NCBI GenBank assembly: GCA_018373675.1 | Contig: JAHAGQ010000008.1 | Coordinates: 15,475 to 79,474, forward strand | From: Collinsella sp. | GTDB taxonomy: Bacteria > Actinomycetota > Coriobacteriia > Coriobacteriales > Coriobacteriaceae | DNA: 64,000 nt | Direction of reading: 5' to 3' | Shown here: positions 16,354-25,443 of the stretch, piece after piece | Layout of the letters: each line of letters opens with the position of its first letter | Numbering within the stretch: position 1 is the first letter of the stretch | Notes under the pieces: generated by a model | Told to the model about the DNA's origin: nothing | Databases searched by the model: none | What the model saw: only the letters and a program-made list of their open reading frames with translations | Program-made: the position numbers and the translations under genes

Positions 16354-17376
16354 CTAGTTCGTTCCGCGGAAGCCCTTGCCGACAATCTCGGAGCTGTCGA
16401 CGATCGTGATAAAGGCACCCGGATCGACCTCGCGCGCATAGCGGCGCAGTTGCACGGCCTCGCGACGGCTCAGCACGCTCATAATCACCGTCACGCACTT
16501 GCCCGAGAAGGCACCGTAGCCGCGACTGATGGTCGCTGTGCGGTTGAGATGCTTGACGATAAACTCCTCGACCTTAAGGGGTTCGGAGCAAATGACCGTG
16601 CAGACCTTACGAAGATGGATGCTCTCGATGGCCTTGTCGACCACAAGCGTCTTGGCAAACAGGCCGAGCACGCAATACAGACCGACACGCGGGCCATACA
16701 AAAAGGCCGCGATGGTCACGATACCGATATCGACCAGCAGCAGGGCGCGGCCAATCTCGAGCGTGGTGCGGCGCTTGAGGATCATGGCAAGAATGTCCGT
16801 GCCACCCGTCGAGGCGCCGATGTCAAAGACAATAGCGCTGCCGAGCGCCGGCAAGATGACGGCAAAGCACAGGTCGAGCCACATATCGCCCGTCATCGAG
16901 ACATCGGTCGGAATAAAGAGCTCAAACAGCGAAACATAGGCGGACAGCGCAAACGAGGCGAAGACACTCCAAAGAATCGCCTTGCGCTCCAAAAAGATAA
17001 AGCCCAAAACGACGAGAACCGCGTTGATAATCCACATAAAGACGCCGACGGGCAGGGTCGGGAACAGCGTGGACAGAATGACCGACACGCCCGAGGTGCC
17101 GCCAAAAGCAAAGTGATTAGGGGTTTTAAACGCAACGATGGCAAAGGCCGTAAGAATCAGGCCCAGATTGAGCTCGGCAAAAAAGCGCGGGAAACCCGGC
17201 TCCTGGCTGCGCTTTTGGCCGGCACGCTCGCCGCGCTCGATATCGGTGCGATCAACCACGCGCTCCATCGGCACTACGGGAGGACGATGCACCTCTTCGG
17301 CAGCACGCGATGCCGCCTCTGCCGCGGCGGCCTCAATCGCCCATGCCTTGCTTTCTGTTTCGTGCTCGTCAGCCAT
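16354..17376 (-). CDS. YitT family membrane protein (DUF161 plus DUF2179)
   Basis: A 340-residue protein. After a charged N-terminal region (1-65) there are five to six membrane segments with the family block PNHFAFGGTSGVSVILS and FDIGASTGGTDILAMILKRRT. A C-terminal soluble DUF2179 domain follows (about 255-335, TVICSEPLKVEEFIVKHLNRTATISRGYGAFSGK). The family is widespread and unassigned; its C-terminal domain resembles ligand-binding domains. The start at 17376 has GAGGGG upstream. Confidence 0.88.
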   Translation of the reverse strand: MADEHETESKAWAIEAAAAEAASRAAEEVHRPPVVPMERVVDRTDIERGERAGQKRSQEPGFPRFFAELNLGLILTAFAIVAFKTPNHFAFGGTSGVSVILSTLFPTLPVGVFMWIINAVLVVLGFIFLERKAILWSVFASFALSAYVSLFELFIPTDVSMTGDMWLDLCFAVILPALGSAIVFDIGASTGGTDILAMILKRRTTLEIGRALLLVDIGIVTIAAFLYGPRVGLYCVLGLFAKTLVVDKAIESIHLRKVCTVICSEPLKVEEFIVKHLNRTATISRGYGAFSGKCVTVIMSVLSRREAVQLRRYAREVDPGAFITIVDSSEIVGKGFRGTN

Positions 17377-17492
17377 TACGGCAACCCCTCGTTAACAATT
17401 TGGAAACAATGCGCCCATTAGGGTAACGCGGAACGCGACGATTGCAACCCCTAGTTAGACGAGCGGTATGCCTACATCGGGGGGCATACAAA

Positions 17493-17533
17493 TAACGGCC
17501 GGCCACGCTTTTGCTTGCGCGGTCGGCCGTTTA
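17493..17533 (-). terminator. terminator of the asp23 operon
   Basis: AACGGCCGGCCACGC and GCGCGGTCGGCCGTT form a 15-base stem with one or two mismatches around TTTTGCTT. It lies about 50 bases after the asp23 stop codon and is followed leftward by ATTTGTATG. Confidence 0.7.
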
Positions 17534-17542
17534 ACGTTTTCG

Positions 17543-17584
17543 CAGATAAAATCTGCCAAAATAAACATCCCTTTTTGGTAGGTT
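17543..17584 (+). repeat. TGCCAAAA hairpin repeat, copy 1
   Basis: This reads CAGATAAAATCTGCCAAAAT, then AAACATCCC and TTTTTGGTAGGT. TGCCAAAA pairs with TTTTGGTA around a loop that in other copies reads TAAACCTGTCCC; here it is slightly shortened. It overlaps the last bases of the asp23 gene end (stop at 17583). Relatives lie at 22416, 40488, 57153 and 58354. Confidence 0.75.
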
Positions 17585-18104
17585 ACTCGTGCTGGTTGGT
17601 GCGGTGCTCGTACTCCTCGGGGGTGATAACATCCTCGATGCGCAGGTTGACGCCTGCCACCTCAAGGCCGGTCATCGCAGCCAGACGCTCGGTCACGCGC
17701 GCCTTAACGTCGTCGAAAATCGCGGGCGCATAGGCGCCGTACTCGATAATGACGGAAATGTTGACGACCACGCGGTTGTCATCGGTGACCTCGACTGTCA
17801 CGCCCTTGGTCAGATTCTCGGCACCAAACTGCTCCTGCACAAAGTGCATGAGGTTGCCCTTCATGCCCAGGACGTGCGGTACCTCGCGGGTGGCCATGGC
17901 GACGATCTTCTCGATCACACCGTTGGAATAGGTCAGCGAGTCCTCGGACTCGTCCGCTTCCCCATCATCCTCATCCGCATCGTCGGCGGGTTCGGCCTCG
18001 ACGAGCGCCTCGTCCTCGAGCGTTACGTCCTCGGCCTCGGCGGTGACGGTCTCGTCTACCTCGAGCTCGGTATCGGCCACATCGACCTTCGTGTTAAAAG
18101 CCAT
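17583..18104 (-). CDS. Asp23/Gls24 family envelope stress response protein
   Basis: A 173-residue protein. The first 60 residues are strongly acidic, and the Asp23 domain follows (about 60-165) with SNGVIEKIVAMATREVPHVLGM, VTVEVTDDNRVVVNISVIIEYG and VNLRIEDVITPEE. In firmicutes Asp23 is held at the membrane by AmaP and responds to cell-envelope stress. Here the order amaP, DUF2273, asp23 on one strand matches that module. A strong AAGGAGG site precedes the ATG at 18104. Confidence 0.92.
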   Translation of the reverse strand: MAFNTKVDVADTELEVDETVTAEAEDVTLEDEALVEAEPADDADEDDGEADESEDSLTYSNGVIEKIVAMATREVPHVLGMKGNLMHFVQEQFGAENLTKGVTVEVTDDNRVVVNISVIIEYGAYAPAIFDDVKARVTERLAAMTGLEVAGVNLRIEDVITPEEYEHRTNQHE

Positions 18105-18148
18105 GGTTCCTCCTTATGCCCACCGCACACGCGGCGGTCGAATACATG

Positions 18149-18526
18149 CTAGCGGCCGCTAAACAGACGGCCGAAGAAGTTGACGATCCCGTTCTCGCCG
18201 TCGCGGATCTGGCCGATCACGGCGCCGATCAGCACAAAGAAAGCGATGACGAGCGTATCCCACAGGCCGAGCGTGAGCACCAGCACGGCGAGCACAAAAC
18301 CAGCGACGGCCCCAAGCGTGGTGTTGGGATGACGGACGGCATAGCTCCAGATGGCTGCCCCCGTACCCTTGATGAGACCCATGGCCTCATCAAAATCATC
18401 GGCGACCGCGTCATGTGACTCGGTACCCTCCACCTTAGGATCGACGACCTCGCCTGCCGGCGCGGCGCTCTGATCGATAGTCAGGCGCGGGGTGCGGACG
18501 GTCTTGTCTTGATTGGTATCACTCAC
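18149..18526 (-). CDS. DUF2273 small membrane protein of the Asp23 module
   Basis: A 125-residue protein with a polar N-terminal half, then two adjacent hydrophobic segments (TTLGAVAGFVLAVLVLTLGL and TLVIAFFVLIGAVIGQI) ending in NFFGRLFSGR, the DUF2273 pattern. The start is a GTG at 18526 after GGAGG; it overlaps the end of amaP by 8 bases, which indicates coupled translation. An upstream ATG frame to 18739 is antisense-like and rejected. Confidence 0.8.
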   Translation of the reverse strand: MSDTNQDKTVRTPRLTIDQSAAPAGEVVDPKVEGTESHDAVADDFDEAMGLIKGTGAAIWSYAVRHPNTTLGAVAGFVLAVLVLTLGLWDTLVIAFFVLIGAVIGQIRDGENGIVNFFGRLFSGR

Positions 18527-19064
18527 CGGAAACCTCCACGGTCTGGACGGTAGTCTTGGACGGCAAAAAACGAACGCGCGCAGTCGCGCCCGGCGTGCCG
18601 AGCATAGTGTCGCAGGCCTCCTCGATACGTTGCTGCATCGCGATAGCTTGGGAGGCCACATCCCGGTCGTCGAGCGCGATGGCGTCAACCTTAAAACGGA
18701 CGTGCGATTCGTCGGAGCCCTGCACGCGCGCCTCGACATGCTCGATCATCACTCGGTCGTCGCGCTCTGCCGCGGTACGAGCACACGAGGAGAGGGCAGC
18801 GAGCGTGACCTCGATATTGCGCTCCCCCGCCGGATGCACGCAGGACGGCTCGCGACGAGCAAACATCAGGCGGAAGAAACCCACGAGCACGCCGAGCGCC
18901 ACGACGCCGCCGCACGCCGTAACAACGATGCGAGGCAGCGGATCGCGCATCAACAGCATAAAGCGATAGGTATATGGCCCCCAAAACTGGCAGACTAACG
19001 TACCCAGCGCCACGACGGCGGCGGCAAGATACACGATCGCCAGGGCTCGTTTGAGCACGCGCAT
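18519..19064 (-). CDS. amaP: alkaline shock response membrane anchor protein AmaP
   Basis: A 181-residue protein with two N-terminal membrane segments (about 8-28 and 45-66) forming a hairpin, and a soluble C-terminal domain with alternating beta strands (SDESHVRFKVDAIALDDRDV). AmaP anchors Asp23 to the membrane. The start at 19064 has GAAGGGAG. It is the first gene of the three-gene envelope-stress operon. Confidence 0.85.
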   Translation of the reverse strand: MRVLKRALAIVYLAAAVVALGTLVCQFWGPYTYRFMLLMRDPLPRIVVTACGGVVALGVLVGFFRLMFARREPSCVHPAGERNIEVTLAALSSCARTAAERDDRVMIEHVEARVQGSDESHVRFKVDAIALDDRDVASQAIAMQQRIEEACDTMLGTPGATARVRFLPSKTTVQTVEVSGE

Positions 19065-19123
19065 GCAGCGCTCCCTTCAAATCTCGATCCACAGAATGCA
19101 AAACGATTCGCATCATTATAAAA

Positions 19124-19162
19124 GAGCCGGGTCCGGTGCCTCATTGCACGCGGATCCGGCTC
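19124..19162 (-). terminator. terminator of yebC
   Basis: GAGCCGGGTCCG pairs with CGGATCCGGCTC (one mismatch), followed leftward by TTTTATAATG. It lies about 70 bases beyond the yebC stop and 60 bases before amaP. Confidence 0.8.
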
Positions 19163-19230
19163 ATCTATTCCACGAGGCTTGCATGCTCGCTTCATTATGC
19201 CCAGATATGCACGGCTCAATCCGTGCGGGC

Positions 19231-20037
19231 CTACTCCTCCTCGAGGGCAGCGATGACCTCGTCGGTCATGTCCATGGTGCTGTAAACATCCTGGACGTCG
19301 TCGAGCTCCTCAAGACGGTCGATGAGGCGCTGAACCTTCTTGGCGTCGGCGCCGGAGACCTCGGTCGGGGTGGTCGGGACCATGGTGGTCTCGGAGCCCT
19401 TGACCTGGACGCCCTGCTCCTCGAGCGCCTTGGAGACAGCCATGACCTCGTTGGCGGTAGTCCAGACGATCCACTCCTCGCCGGCGTCCTCGTAGTCCTC
19501 GCCACCGGCCTCGGCGATGGCCATCATGAACTCATCCTCGTCACCAGCAGCACCGTTGGCGATCATGGTCTCCTTCTTGGCGTTCTCGTCCAGGATCTCC
19601 TTGGCGACGACGATCTGACCCTTGCGCTCAAACTGGAAGGCGACGGAGCCGGAGGTGCCCAGGTTGCCACCAGCGTGGGAGAAGGCGGAACGGACATCGG
19701 CGGCGGTGCGGTTGCGGTTGTCGGTCAGGCAGTCGACGTAGACGGCAACGCCGGCGGGACCGTAGCCCTCGTACACGATGTTCTCGTAGACGGCGGCATC
19801 GGCACCCGAACCAAAGGCCTTATCGATAGCGGACTTGATCTTGTCCTTAGGCATGGACTGAGCCTTGGCCTTGGCAACGGCAGCGGCGAGGCTGGCGTTG
19901 TTCTCGGGCAGCGGGTCGCCGCCGAGACGGGCAGCAACGGTGATGTTGCGGCTGAGCTTGGAGAAGAGGGCGGAACGCTTGGCGTCCTGCGCGCCCTTAC
20001 GATGCTTGGTTGTGGCCCACTTAGAGTGTCCGGACAT
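19231..20037 (-). CDS. YebC/PmpR family DNA-binding regulatory protein
   Basis: A 268-residue YebC-family protein. The start MSGHSKWATTKHRKGAQDAKR is the family signature, and the three-domain layout is complete with SGSVAFQFERKGQI and a C-terminal acidic end. Members act as DNA-binding regulators, and recent work links some to relief of ribosome stalling at proline-rich stretches. This genome encodes an Ala-Pro-rich protein nearby (14888), an observation without further support. A GGAGA site precedes the ATG at 20037. Confidence 0.95.
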   Translation of the reverse strand: MSGHSKWATTKHRKGAQDAKRSALFSKLSRNITVAARLGGDPLPENNASLAAAVAKAKAQSMPKDKIKSAIDKAFGSGADAAVYENIVYEGYGPAGVAVYVDCLTDNRNRTAADVRSAFSHAGGNLGTSGSVAFQFERKGQIVVAKEILDENAKKETMIANGAAGDEDEFMMAIAEAGGEDYEDAGEEWIVWTTANEVMAVSKALEEQGVQVKGSETTMVPTTPTEVSGADAKKVQRLIDRLEELDDVQDVYSTMDMTDEVIAALEEE

Positions 20038-20209
20038 ACGTGTCTCCTATCGGTTTCGACCTAAAGCCCAGCGCGAATGCTCGGGCAATATAAACAAACG
20101 CTATAAATGATATACCTACTGGCCTGTGAGATAAACAAAAAAATGAAGGCGTCGTGATGATGCAGCCCCTTGGCACAAAGCAGCCTGACCCCAATGCGCC
20201 AATCTTTGG

Positions 20210-22393
20210 TTAGGTCCACAGGCGGTCGCTGCGGGTGATCGTGGCGCCGATGGCGAAAGGCATGCATGCAATGACCGGGTACAGGTAGCGCATGTAGGTC
20301 GACCCATTACATGGACCAATCAGGCACACAGCGAGCACACCCAGCAGCGGTATCCAGATGGCCAGCGCGCGCCACGAATGGCGGCGCAACAGGTAGACCA
20401 CCACGACGATCATGATCCACACGTAGGTGGCCGAGCTCATGGTGAGCGAGATAAACGGAATGCGCTGCACCGCCACGCGGTACAGGTTAATCAGGTGGTC
20501 GCACCAGCGCACGGCTTTGCTGTCGACCGGATGGAAGTCAAAGTACTTGAGGTTATCGGGCTTCGCCATGATCTCGGCACTGCGCGCCGTGCTGTAGACC
20601 CACGCATCGCGAGCGCTCGGATAGAAGTACCCGTAGTAGTTATTGACGAGCGCCGAGATATAGCACTCGGGGTCCTTTTTGAACATCTGGGCCCACACCT
20701 TAAAATAGGCCTTGATGTCCTCCTGCGAGGCGTACTCATTGAAGCAGTTTTTGACGGCATCCGATTTGTCGGGGTTGTAGCGACGGCCCAGGTTCTCGTA
20801 CTTAAGCACGCGATCGATCACAGCGCGCTCCTCATCGGTCACCAAGCCGTCGCAGGGAGCTTCCTCAATCGTGCCATCGTCTTTGACCTTGGGGTTAACG
20901 CCCGAATTAAGGCCGTCGTGCTTTTGGACGAAGCGCGCCGTCTGCTGAAACGGAATCGAGAGGATCTCGCGCTTGGAGCCCGGCGTGATATCGTGCGCCG
21001 GCATAAATACCTTGGTGAAATACATGTTGGAAACAAGGCAGAGCGCGAGCACTGCGAGAACGCCGACCCAACGGAAGCGCGGCGTGGCGTACGAGGGTGC
21101 GCCCCCAGACTGCTTGGCAACGCGACGGGCCGCATGCGCGTCCCAAGCGCAAAACGCCGCCGCGATTACGCATGCCGCCAGGGGAAACACCAAGCCGCCG
21201 TTGCGCAAAAACGTGGAACCCATGGCACCCAGCACGAGCAACAGCCAGTCGTGGCGTGCAAAGAGCACGGGCCTCTGTTCGCCCGCACGCTCGGCATTGG
21301 CATCGCGACGGGGCAGGCCACATGCCACGAGCTTGACGGTCTGAACGAGCAGCACCAAAAACGCATCGGCAAACAGTACGTCTTTGGTCAGCAGCGCCGC
21401 GTAGTTGGAGAACATCGGCATAAACGCAAAGAACAGCAAGATGACGCCACGGACCGGCAGGCTCACGCCCAGCTTGCGCAGCGAAGATATGGAATAGGCC
21501 ATGCAGGCGGCCGTGATGACAAATTGGGCACAGGTGTAGATGACAAGGCCCGCATTGGCGCTGCTGAATAGCGAAAGCCCCAGTTGCACACATGAGCCGA
21601 TGATGGCCGTGTGCACCACCGGATGATGGCCGTTGAGCAGCACGTTGGGGTTAAGCAGGCGCAGGTAGTCGCTCGTGCCGTTGGGATAGTTGAACCATTG
21701 GCGGATCTGCGCGCCCGTATCTCCCATAAAGAGGCCGGGCAGCGAGGCGATAAGCGTGGGCGCCCAGACAATCATGAGCACAAGAAACGGCCCGACAAAG
21801 GGATGGACCGAGAGCACGGCGTGGGCAACACGCCACACGCGACCAAAGTGGGTCTCCGAAAACGGAATGCGGCGGGAGCTCAACCAATCCAAAAACTCAA
21901 AAGCCAGATAGAAGGCCACAATCGCCAGAAGCATCCAGCCCGCGCCGCCAATCCAGGCGCAGATAACGCGTGCCTTGTCGCCCAGCACAATCTCTGCCGA
22001 ATCGGTAAGGTCGTAGCTACGGCCGAACACCATGCAAACGGCAAAGAACAGCGATGGCAGCACGACCGACGGGCGCCAAGCGTCACCGCGGCCAAAGAAC
22101 ACATAGCGAAACGGCAGCGTGAGCAAGCAGGCAAGCGCGAGCAGCATCACTGCGTCGGTATGGCCGGCAAACGAGAGAAGTACCTCGTAACACACGTAGA
22201 GCGTGCCCGTCGCCTTGGGGTCGATCGCCAGGACCGCATTGCTCGACACCGGGGCGGGGTCGATGGAAAACGCCGTAGTCGCCAGCAGGGCGAGCAAAAA
22301 TGCGATGAGCGTCTGCTTGGCGGGATAGCGCTTAAACCAAACGATGCGGGCGGCGTCGCGCGCAGCCGTTGCGGAGAGGTCGGAATCCTTCAC
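20210..22393 (-). CDS. large polytopic membrane protein (DUF6020-like)
   Basis: A 727-residue protein with 12 or more hydrophobic segments. The periplasmic-like loop FMGDTGAQIRQWFNYPNG...HHPVVHT (about residues 218-260) and the layout recall membrane glycosyltransferases of the GT-C type and DUF6020 proteins. A large soluble insertion lies at about 480-620 and contains cysteines. The start is a GTG at 22393. If it is a lipid-linked sugar transferase it would act in surface polysaccharide or wall-polymer modification, but no catalytic motif is certain. Confidence 0.65.
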   Translation of the reverse strand: MKDSDLSATAARDAARIVWFKRYPAKQTLIAFLLALLATTAFSIDPAPVSSNAVLAIDPKATGTLYVCYEVLLSFAGHTDAVMLLALACLLTLPFRYVFFGRGDAWRPSVVLPSLFFAVCMVFGRSYDLTDSAEIVLGDKARVICAWIGGAGWMLLAIVAFYLAFEFLDWLSSRRIPFSETHFGRVWRVAHAVLSVHPFVGPFLVLMIVWAPTLIASLPGLFMGDTGAQIRQWFNYPNGTSDYLRLLNPNVLLNGHHPVVHTAIIGSCVQLGLSLFSSANAGLVIYTCAQFVITAACMAYSISSLRKLGVSLPVRGVILLFFAFMPMFSNYAALLTKDVLFADAFLVLLVQTVKLVACGLPRRDANAERAGEQRPVLFARHDWLLLVLGAMGSTFLRNGGLVFPLAACVIAAAFCAWDAHAARRVAKQSGGAPSYATPRFRWVGVLAVLALCLVSNMYFTKVFMPAHDITPGSKREILSIPFQQTARFVQKHDGLNSGVNPKVKDDGTIEEAPCDGLVTDEERAVIDRVLKYENLGRRYNPDKSDAVKNCFNEYASQEDIKAYFKVWAQMFKKDPECYISALVNNYYGYFYPSARDAWVYSTARSAEIMAKPDNLKYFDFHPVDSKAVRWCDHLINLYRVAVQRIPFISLTMSSATYVWIMIVVVVYLLRRHSWRALAIWIPLLGVLAVCLIGPCNGSTYMRYLYPVIACMPFAIGATITRSDRLWT

Positions 22394-22415
22394 AGTCCGA
22401 ATAGCCTTTCTAGAA

Positions 22416-22456
22416 ACCTGCCAAAAAGGGACAGGTTTATTTTGGCAGGTTTTATC
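22416..22456 (-). repeat. TGCCAAAA hairpin repeat, copy 2 (reverse orientation)
   Basis: This reads ACCTGCCAAAAAGGGACAGG then TTTATTTTGGCAGGT: 11-base arms around a loop with GGGACAGGTTTA. It lies 22 bases upstream of the start of the 727-residue membrane protein. It is inverted relative to the copies at 40488, 57153 and 58354. Confidence 0.8.
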
Positions 22457-22495
22457 ATGAGAAACGTTACGGTTCTGTCATCGTTGCCCGACAAA

Positions 22496-22530
22496 ACCAC
22501 CACAAAGGTGCCTGTCCCCCTTGTGGTGGT
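22496..22530. repeat. hairpin with GGGACAGG-type loop, ACCACCACAA arms
   Basis: ACCACCACAA and TTGTGGTGGT are perfect 10-base arms around AGGTGCCTGTCCCCC. The loop again carries the complement of GGGACAGG, as in the TGCCAAAA repeat next to it and the TGTGAC hairpin at 35422, although the arms differ. It lies 9 bases after the lgt stop codon (leftward), so it may end that transcript. Confidence 0.7.
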
Positions 22531-22539
22531 ATGTGGTGG

Positions 22540-23361
22540 CTAGGCGTCGAGGTAGATGCGCTGGGGACGGTTGCGGCGGAGGGCAAAGATGACGAGCGCC
22601 AGACCCGCGATTACGAGCGGCAGGCTCAGCAGCTGACCCATGGTGATGACGCCACCCAGCAGATAGCCCAGCTGCGCATCGGGCACGCGCACAAACTCAA
22701 TCAAAAAGCGAACGATGCCGTAGCCCATCACAAAGACGCCCATAAACGTGCCTTGGGGCGGTAGCGGCTTTTTGCGGCTGAGCACCTGCAGAATGCAAAA
22801 GAGCACAATGCCCTCGAGAAATGCCTCGTAGAGCTGGGAGGGGTGACGCGGCATATCGCCCGCGGTGCCACCGAAGACCACGCCCCAGGGCAGATCGGTC
22901 GGCTTGCCCCACAGCTCGCCGTTGACAAAGTTGGCGCAGCGCCCCAGGCACAGGGCCAGCGGCGCGCCGATGACGGCAAGGTCTGCCAAAGTCCAGGCGT
23001 CGAGCTTGTACATGCGGCACACGAGCACGCCGCCGATGATGCCGCCCACCAGGCCGCCATGGAAGCTCATGCCGCCTTCATTGGTGGCAAAGATCTCGAG
23101 CGGGTGCGCCCAGTAGTAGCCATCACCGTAAAAGACGACGTAGAACAGGCGCGCACCGATAATGAGGCCAAAGACCACGCCGACCACGACACTCGTCAGG
23201 TCGTCAATCGTGATGTTAAAGCCCCAGCGACGCTGTGTGCGGTACATGACGACCGCCGTGAGCAGAGCGCCGACCACGTAGGCCAGGCCGTACCAGTAGA
23301 TAGTGATGGGGCCCGCCGAGATCGCGACAGGATCAAGCATATGGTAGAAGTCGTTGAGCAT
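22540..23361 (-). CDS. lgt: prolipoprotein diacylglyceryl transferase
   Basis: Lgt moves diacylglycerol from phosphatidylglycerol to the lipobox cysteine of prelipoproteins in the membrane. The 273-residue protein has seven hydrophobic segments, GPITIYWYGLAYVVG near the start, the signature region GGMSFHGGLVGGIIGG (with the essential His) and LGRCANFVNGELWGKPTD. The start is the ATG at 23361 with AGGAGGG upstream. Substrates include the lipoprotein at 40646. Confidence 0.96.
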   Translation of the reverse strand: MLNDFYHMLDPVAISAGPITIYWYGLAYVVGALLTAVVMYRTQRRWGFNITIDDLTSVVVGVVFGLIIGARLFYVVFYGDGYYWAHPLEIFATNEGGMSFHGGLVGGIIGGVLVCRMYKLDAWTLADLAVIGAPLALCLGRCANFVNGELWGKPTDLPWGVVFGGTAGDMPRHPSQLYEAFLEGIVLFCILQVLSRKKPLPPQGTFMGVFVMGYGIVRFLIEFVRVPDAQLGYLLGGVITMGQLLSLPLVIAGLALVIFALRRNRPQRIYLDA

Positions 23362-23384
23362 GTCGACCCTCCTACTCCCTACAT

Positions 23385-23427
23385 ACAAATGCGGCCGCGG
23401 GCCTTGCGCTCGCAGCCGCATATTTGG
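23385..23427 (-). terminator. stem-loop after the NifU-like gene
   Basis: CAAATGCGGC and GCCGCATATTTG pair across a 19-base loop that can form inner pairs. It lies about 45 bases beyond the nifU-like stop and upstream of the lgt ribosome site. The T-run is short. Confidence 0.5.
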
Positions 23428-23470
23428 GCGTAACGTCTATGCGGAGTATGCCGTCCGCAGCCTTCGCATC

Positions 23471-23749
23471 TTAGAACGGCGCGTACTCGTCGTACAGGTC
23501 GTCGGTCTCGCCGGAGGCATTGATCTGCTCAACACGGGTAACGCCGGGCACATGCTCCTTCAGGATGCGCTCGATACCCATGGACAGGGTCAGTGCGCTC
23601 ATAGGGCAGCCGGCGCAGGCGCCCTGAAGCTCAAGCTGGACGACGCCCTCGTCGTCGACGCCCACATACTCCATATCGCCGCCGTCGGCCTGCAGGTTGG
23701 GGCGAATCTCTTCAAGAACCTTCTTAAGCAGCTCTTCGTTAACAGCCAC
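23471..23749 (-). CDS. NifU-like C-terminal domain iron-sulfur scaffold protein
   Basis: A 92-residue protein made only of the NifU/NfuA cysteine domain: LKKVLEEIRPNLQADGGDMEYVGVDDEGVVQLELQGACAGCPMS. The CAGC pair binds a bridging [4Fe-4S] cluster between two subunits for delivery to client enzymes. Small stand-alone versions are common in anaerobes and serve enzymes such as the radical SAM proteins coded in this window. A GGAG site precedes the ATG. Confidence 0.93.
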   Translation of the reverse strand: MAVNEELLKKVLEEIRPNLQADGGDMEYVGVDDEGVVQLELQGACAGCPMSALTLSMGIERILKEHVPGVTRVEQINASGETDDLYDEYAPF

Positions 23750-23863
23750 AGGGGCTCCTTTCTCACAATTACGCGGGCGCGCCCGCGGACAGGGGCTATG
23801 TTACTACAGCCATGTACCCGCTTAGGCGCCAGCCATGCGTGCGGACACGACTTTCACGAGCGG

Positions 23864-23896
23864 TCAATTTGGGACGGGGCTTTTTAGCTGCTTTTG
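23864..23896. repeat. solo half of the GGGACGGGGCT repeat
   Basis: TTTGGGACGGGGCTTTTTAG matches one arm of the long inverted repeat at 25444-25570 (TTTTGGGACGGGGCTATTTTAG) with small differences, but no matching second arm is present. It lies about 30 bases beyond the dCMP deaminase stop. Confidence 0.5.
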
Positions 23897-23925
23897 CCGA
23901 CGCCCGGCGCTAGCACACGCTGCCG

Positions 23926-24450
23926 CTACTGCTGAGTTTGTTCCCCGGTGCCGATGTGGACATCGACGATAACCTGGCGGTAGCTGATGCCACAGGAGTC
24001 GAGGATGCGGCGGCTGATGCGTCCATCATCGGTATCGGCGTACTTGTTGTCCAGGTAGACGACCTCGCCCACGCCCACCTGCGCCAGGATCTTGGCGCAG
24101 TCGTGGCACGGGAACAGCGTAACGTAGACCGTGGAACCCTCGAGATCCTTGAGCGAGCCACGGTAGTTGAGCACGGCGTTGGCCTCGGCATGGACCACGT
24201 AGTTGTGCTTGTCCTGCAGCGGGTCGTCGCTCGTACCCCACGGGAAAAAGTCGTCGTTGAGCGCCGAGGGCGTACCGTTGTAGCCCACCGAAAGGATGCG
24301 GTGGTTGGTGCTGGCGATGCACGCACCCACCTGCGTATTGGGGTCCTTGCTGCGGCGCTGCGCGGCGATGGCCACGCTCATAAAGAACTCGTCCCAGCTA
24401 ATGACGTCCAGGCGCTTGCCTGACGAAGTTTGATGAAGATCGTCCGACAT
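23926..24450 (-). CDS. deoxycytidylate (dCMP) deaminase
   Basis: The enzyme turns dCMP into dUMP for thymidylate synthesis. The 174-residue protein has the zinc motif HAEANAVLN (about 80-88) and PCHDCAKILAQVGV (about 107-120), and the substrate region DPNTQVGACIAS..RILSVGYNGTP, all typical of the ComEB-type enzyme. The start is taken at the ATG at 24450 (MSDDLHQ) with GGAGGTG; the upstream ATG at 24486 lacks one. Confidence 0.93.
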   Translation of the reverse strand: MSDDLHQTSSGKRLDVISWDEFFMSVAIAAQRRSKDPNTQVGACIASTNHRILSVGYNGTPSALNDDFFPWGTSDDPLQDKHNYVVHAEANAVLNYRGSLKDLEGSTVYVTLFPCHDCAKILAQVGVGEVVYLDNKYADTDDGRISRRILDSCGISYRQVIVDVHIGTGEQTQQ

Positions 24451-24534
24451 GGCAGACACCTCCGTAATCGCAATAGTTTGACCCATTGTAGCAGGTGAAA
24501 GGTGGGGGCGTTTGTCCCACCGGCGCCCTCACCT

Positions 24535-25386
24535 TTACACGCGGCGGGGCTTTTGGTTGATGCGGTAGAGCTCGGCGAGACCCCGCAACGTCAGCGCGTC
24601 GTCGACCGTCAGACTGTGACCGACAAGGGCCGCAAGTGCCTCGGCATCGTCGCCGGTAATGACGATGGGCACATCGCCCTCCCCCGCGGCCTTGGTCGCG
24701 CGCATCTCGGCAAGCACCATGTCGAGCATGCCGTCGATGCGGGCTACCTCGCCCAAGACCACTCCCGAGCGCATGGCCTCGCGCGTGTTACGGCCGATGA
24801 CGTGCGTCGGTGCCGAGGGCTCGACCTGCGGCAGACGCGCCGCAGCGGCCGAAAGCGAGCGGGCGCCGAGCGCCAGACCCGGCGCGATGACGCCGCCCAC
24901 AAAGGTACCGTGCGCGTCGATGACCTCGATATTGGTCGTCGTGCCCAGGTCGATCACGATGCACGGAGAGCCGTAGACGGCACGGGCCGCCACGGCGTCG
25001 GCGATGCGGTCGGGGCCGATCTCGGCCGGGTCGTCGTAGTGCACGGGCATGCCGGTCTTGAGGCCCGGCCCCACGGTGAGCACGCGTCCCGTGCAGGTAC
25101 GGGAAAGCGCCGCCCTCCATGGGCGTTCGAGCGCCGGCACCACGCAGCTCAGCACTGCGGCCGCGGGAACGAGTGCACCCGGCATGCCCGCATCGGCTGC
25201 CAATGCGCCCATGACCTGCGCGAGCCTCATGTGCGCCTCGTCTGCCGTAATGCTCGACGGCGTCGTGATCTCGCACGTCGCAAGCGGGCATTCCTGCGCC
25301 GCGGCCGAATCCTCGGCAAACAGGCCAAAGCGAATGAACGTGTTGCCCACGTCGACCGTCAATATATATGCGCACCCATTAAGCAT
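24535..25386 (-). CDS. coaX: type III pantothenate kinase
   Basis: CoaX performs the first step of coenzyme A synthesis, phosphorylation of pantothenate. The 283-residue protein has the N-terminal phosphate loop LTVDVGNTFIRFGLF, GPDRIADAVAARAVYG with the catalytic Asp, and VIDLGTTTNIEVID followed by GGVIAPGLALGARSL, all type III features. The start ATG at 25386 follows AAAGGAG. It lies 84 bases upstream of the dCMP deaminase gene on the same strand. Confidence 0.95.
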   Translation of the reverse strand: MLNGCAYILTVDVGNTFIRFGLFAEDSAAAQECPLATCEITTPSSITADEAHMRLAQVMGALAADAGMPGALVPAAAVLSCVVPALERPWRAALSRTCTGRVLTVGPGLKTGMPVHYDDPAEIGPDRIADAVAARAVYGSPCIVIDLGTTTNIEVIDAHGTFVGGVIAPGLALGARSLSAAAARLPQVEPSAPTHVIGRNTREAMRSGVVLGEVARIDGMLDMVLAEMRATKAAGEGDVPIVITGDDAEALAALVGHSLTVDDALTLRGLAELYRINQKPRRV

Positions 25387-25443
25387 CGTCGGCGCTCCTT
25401 TCGTCTGCCCAGCAGTATATCGCCTACCTAAACCAGTCATCCC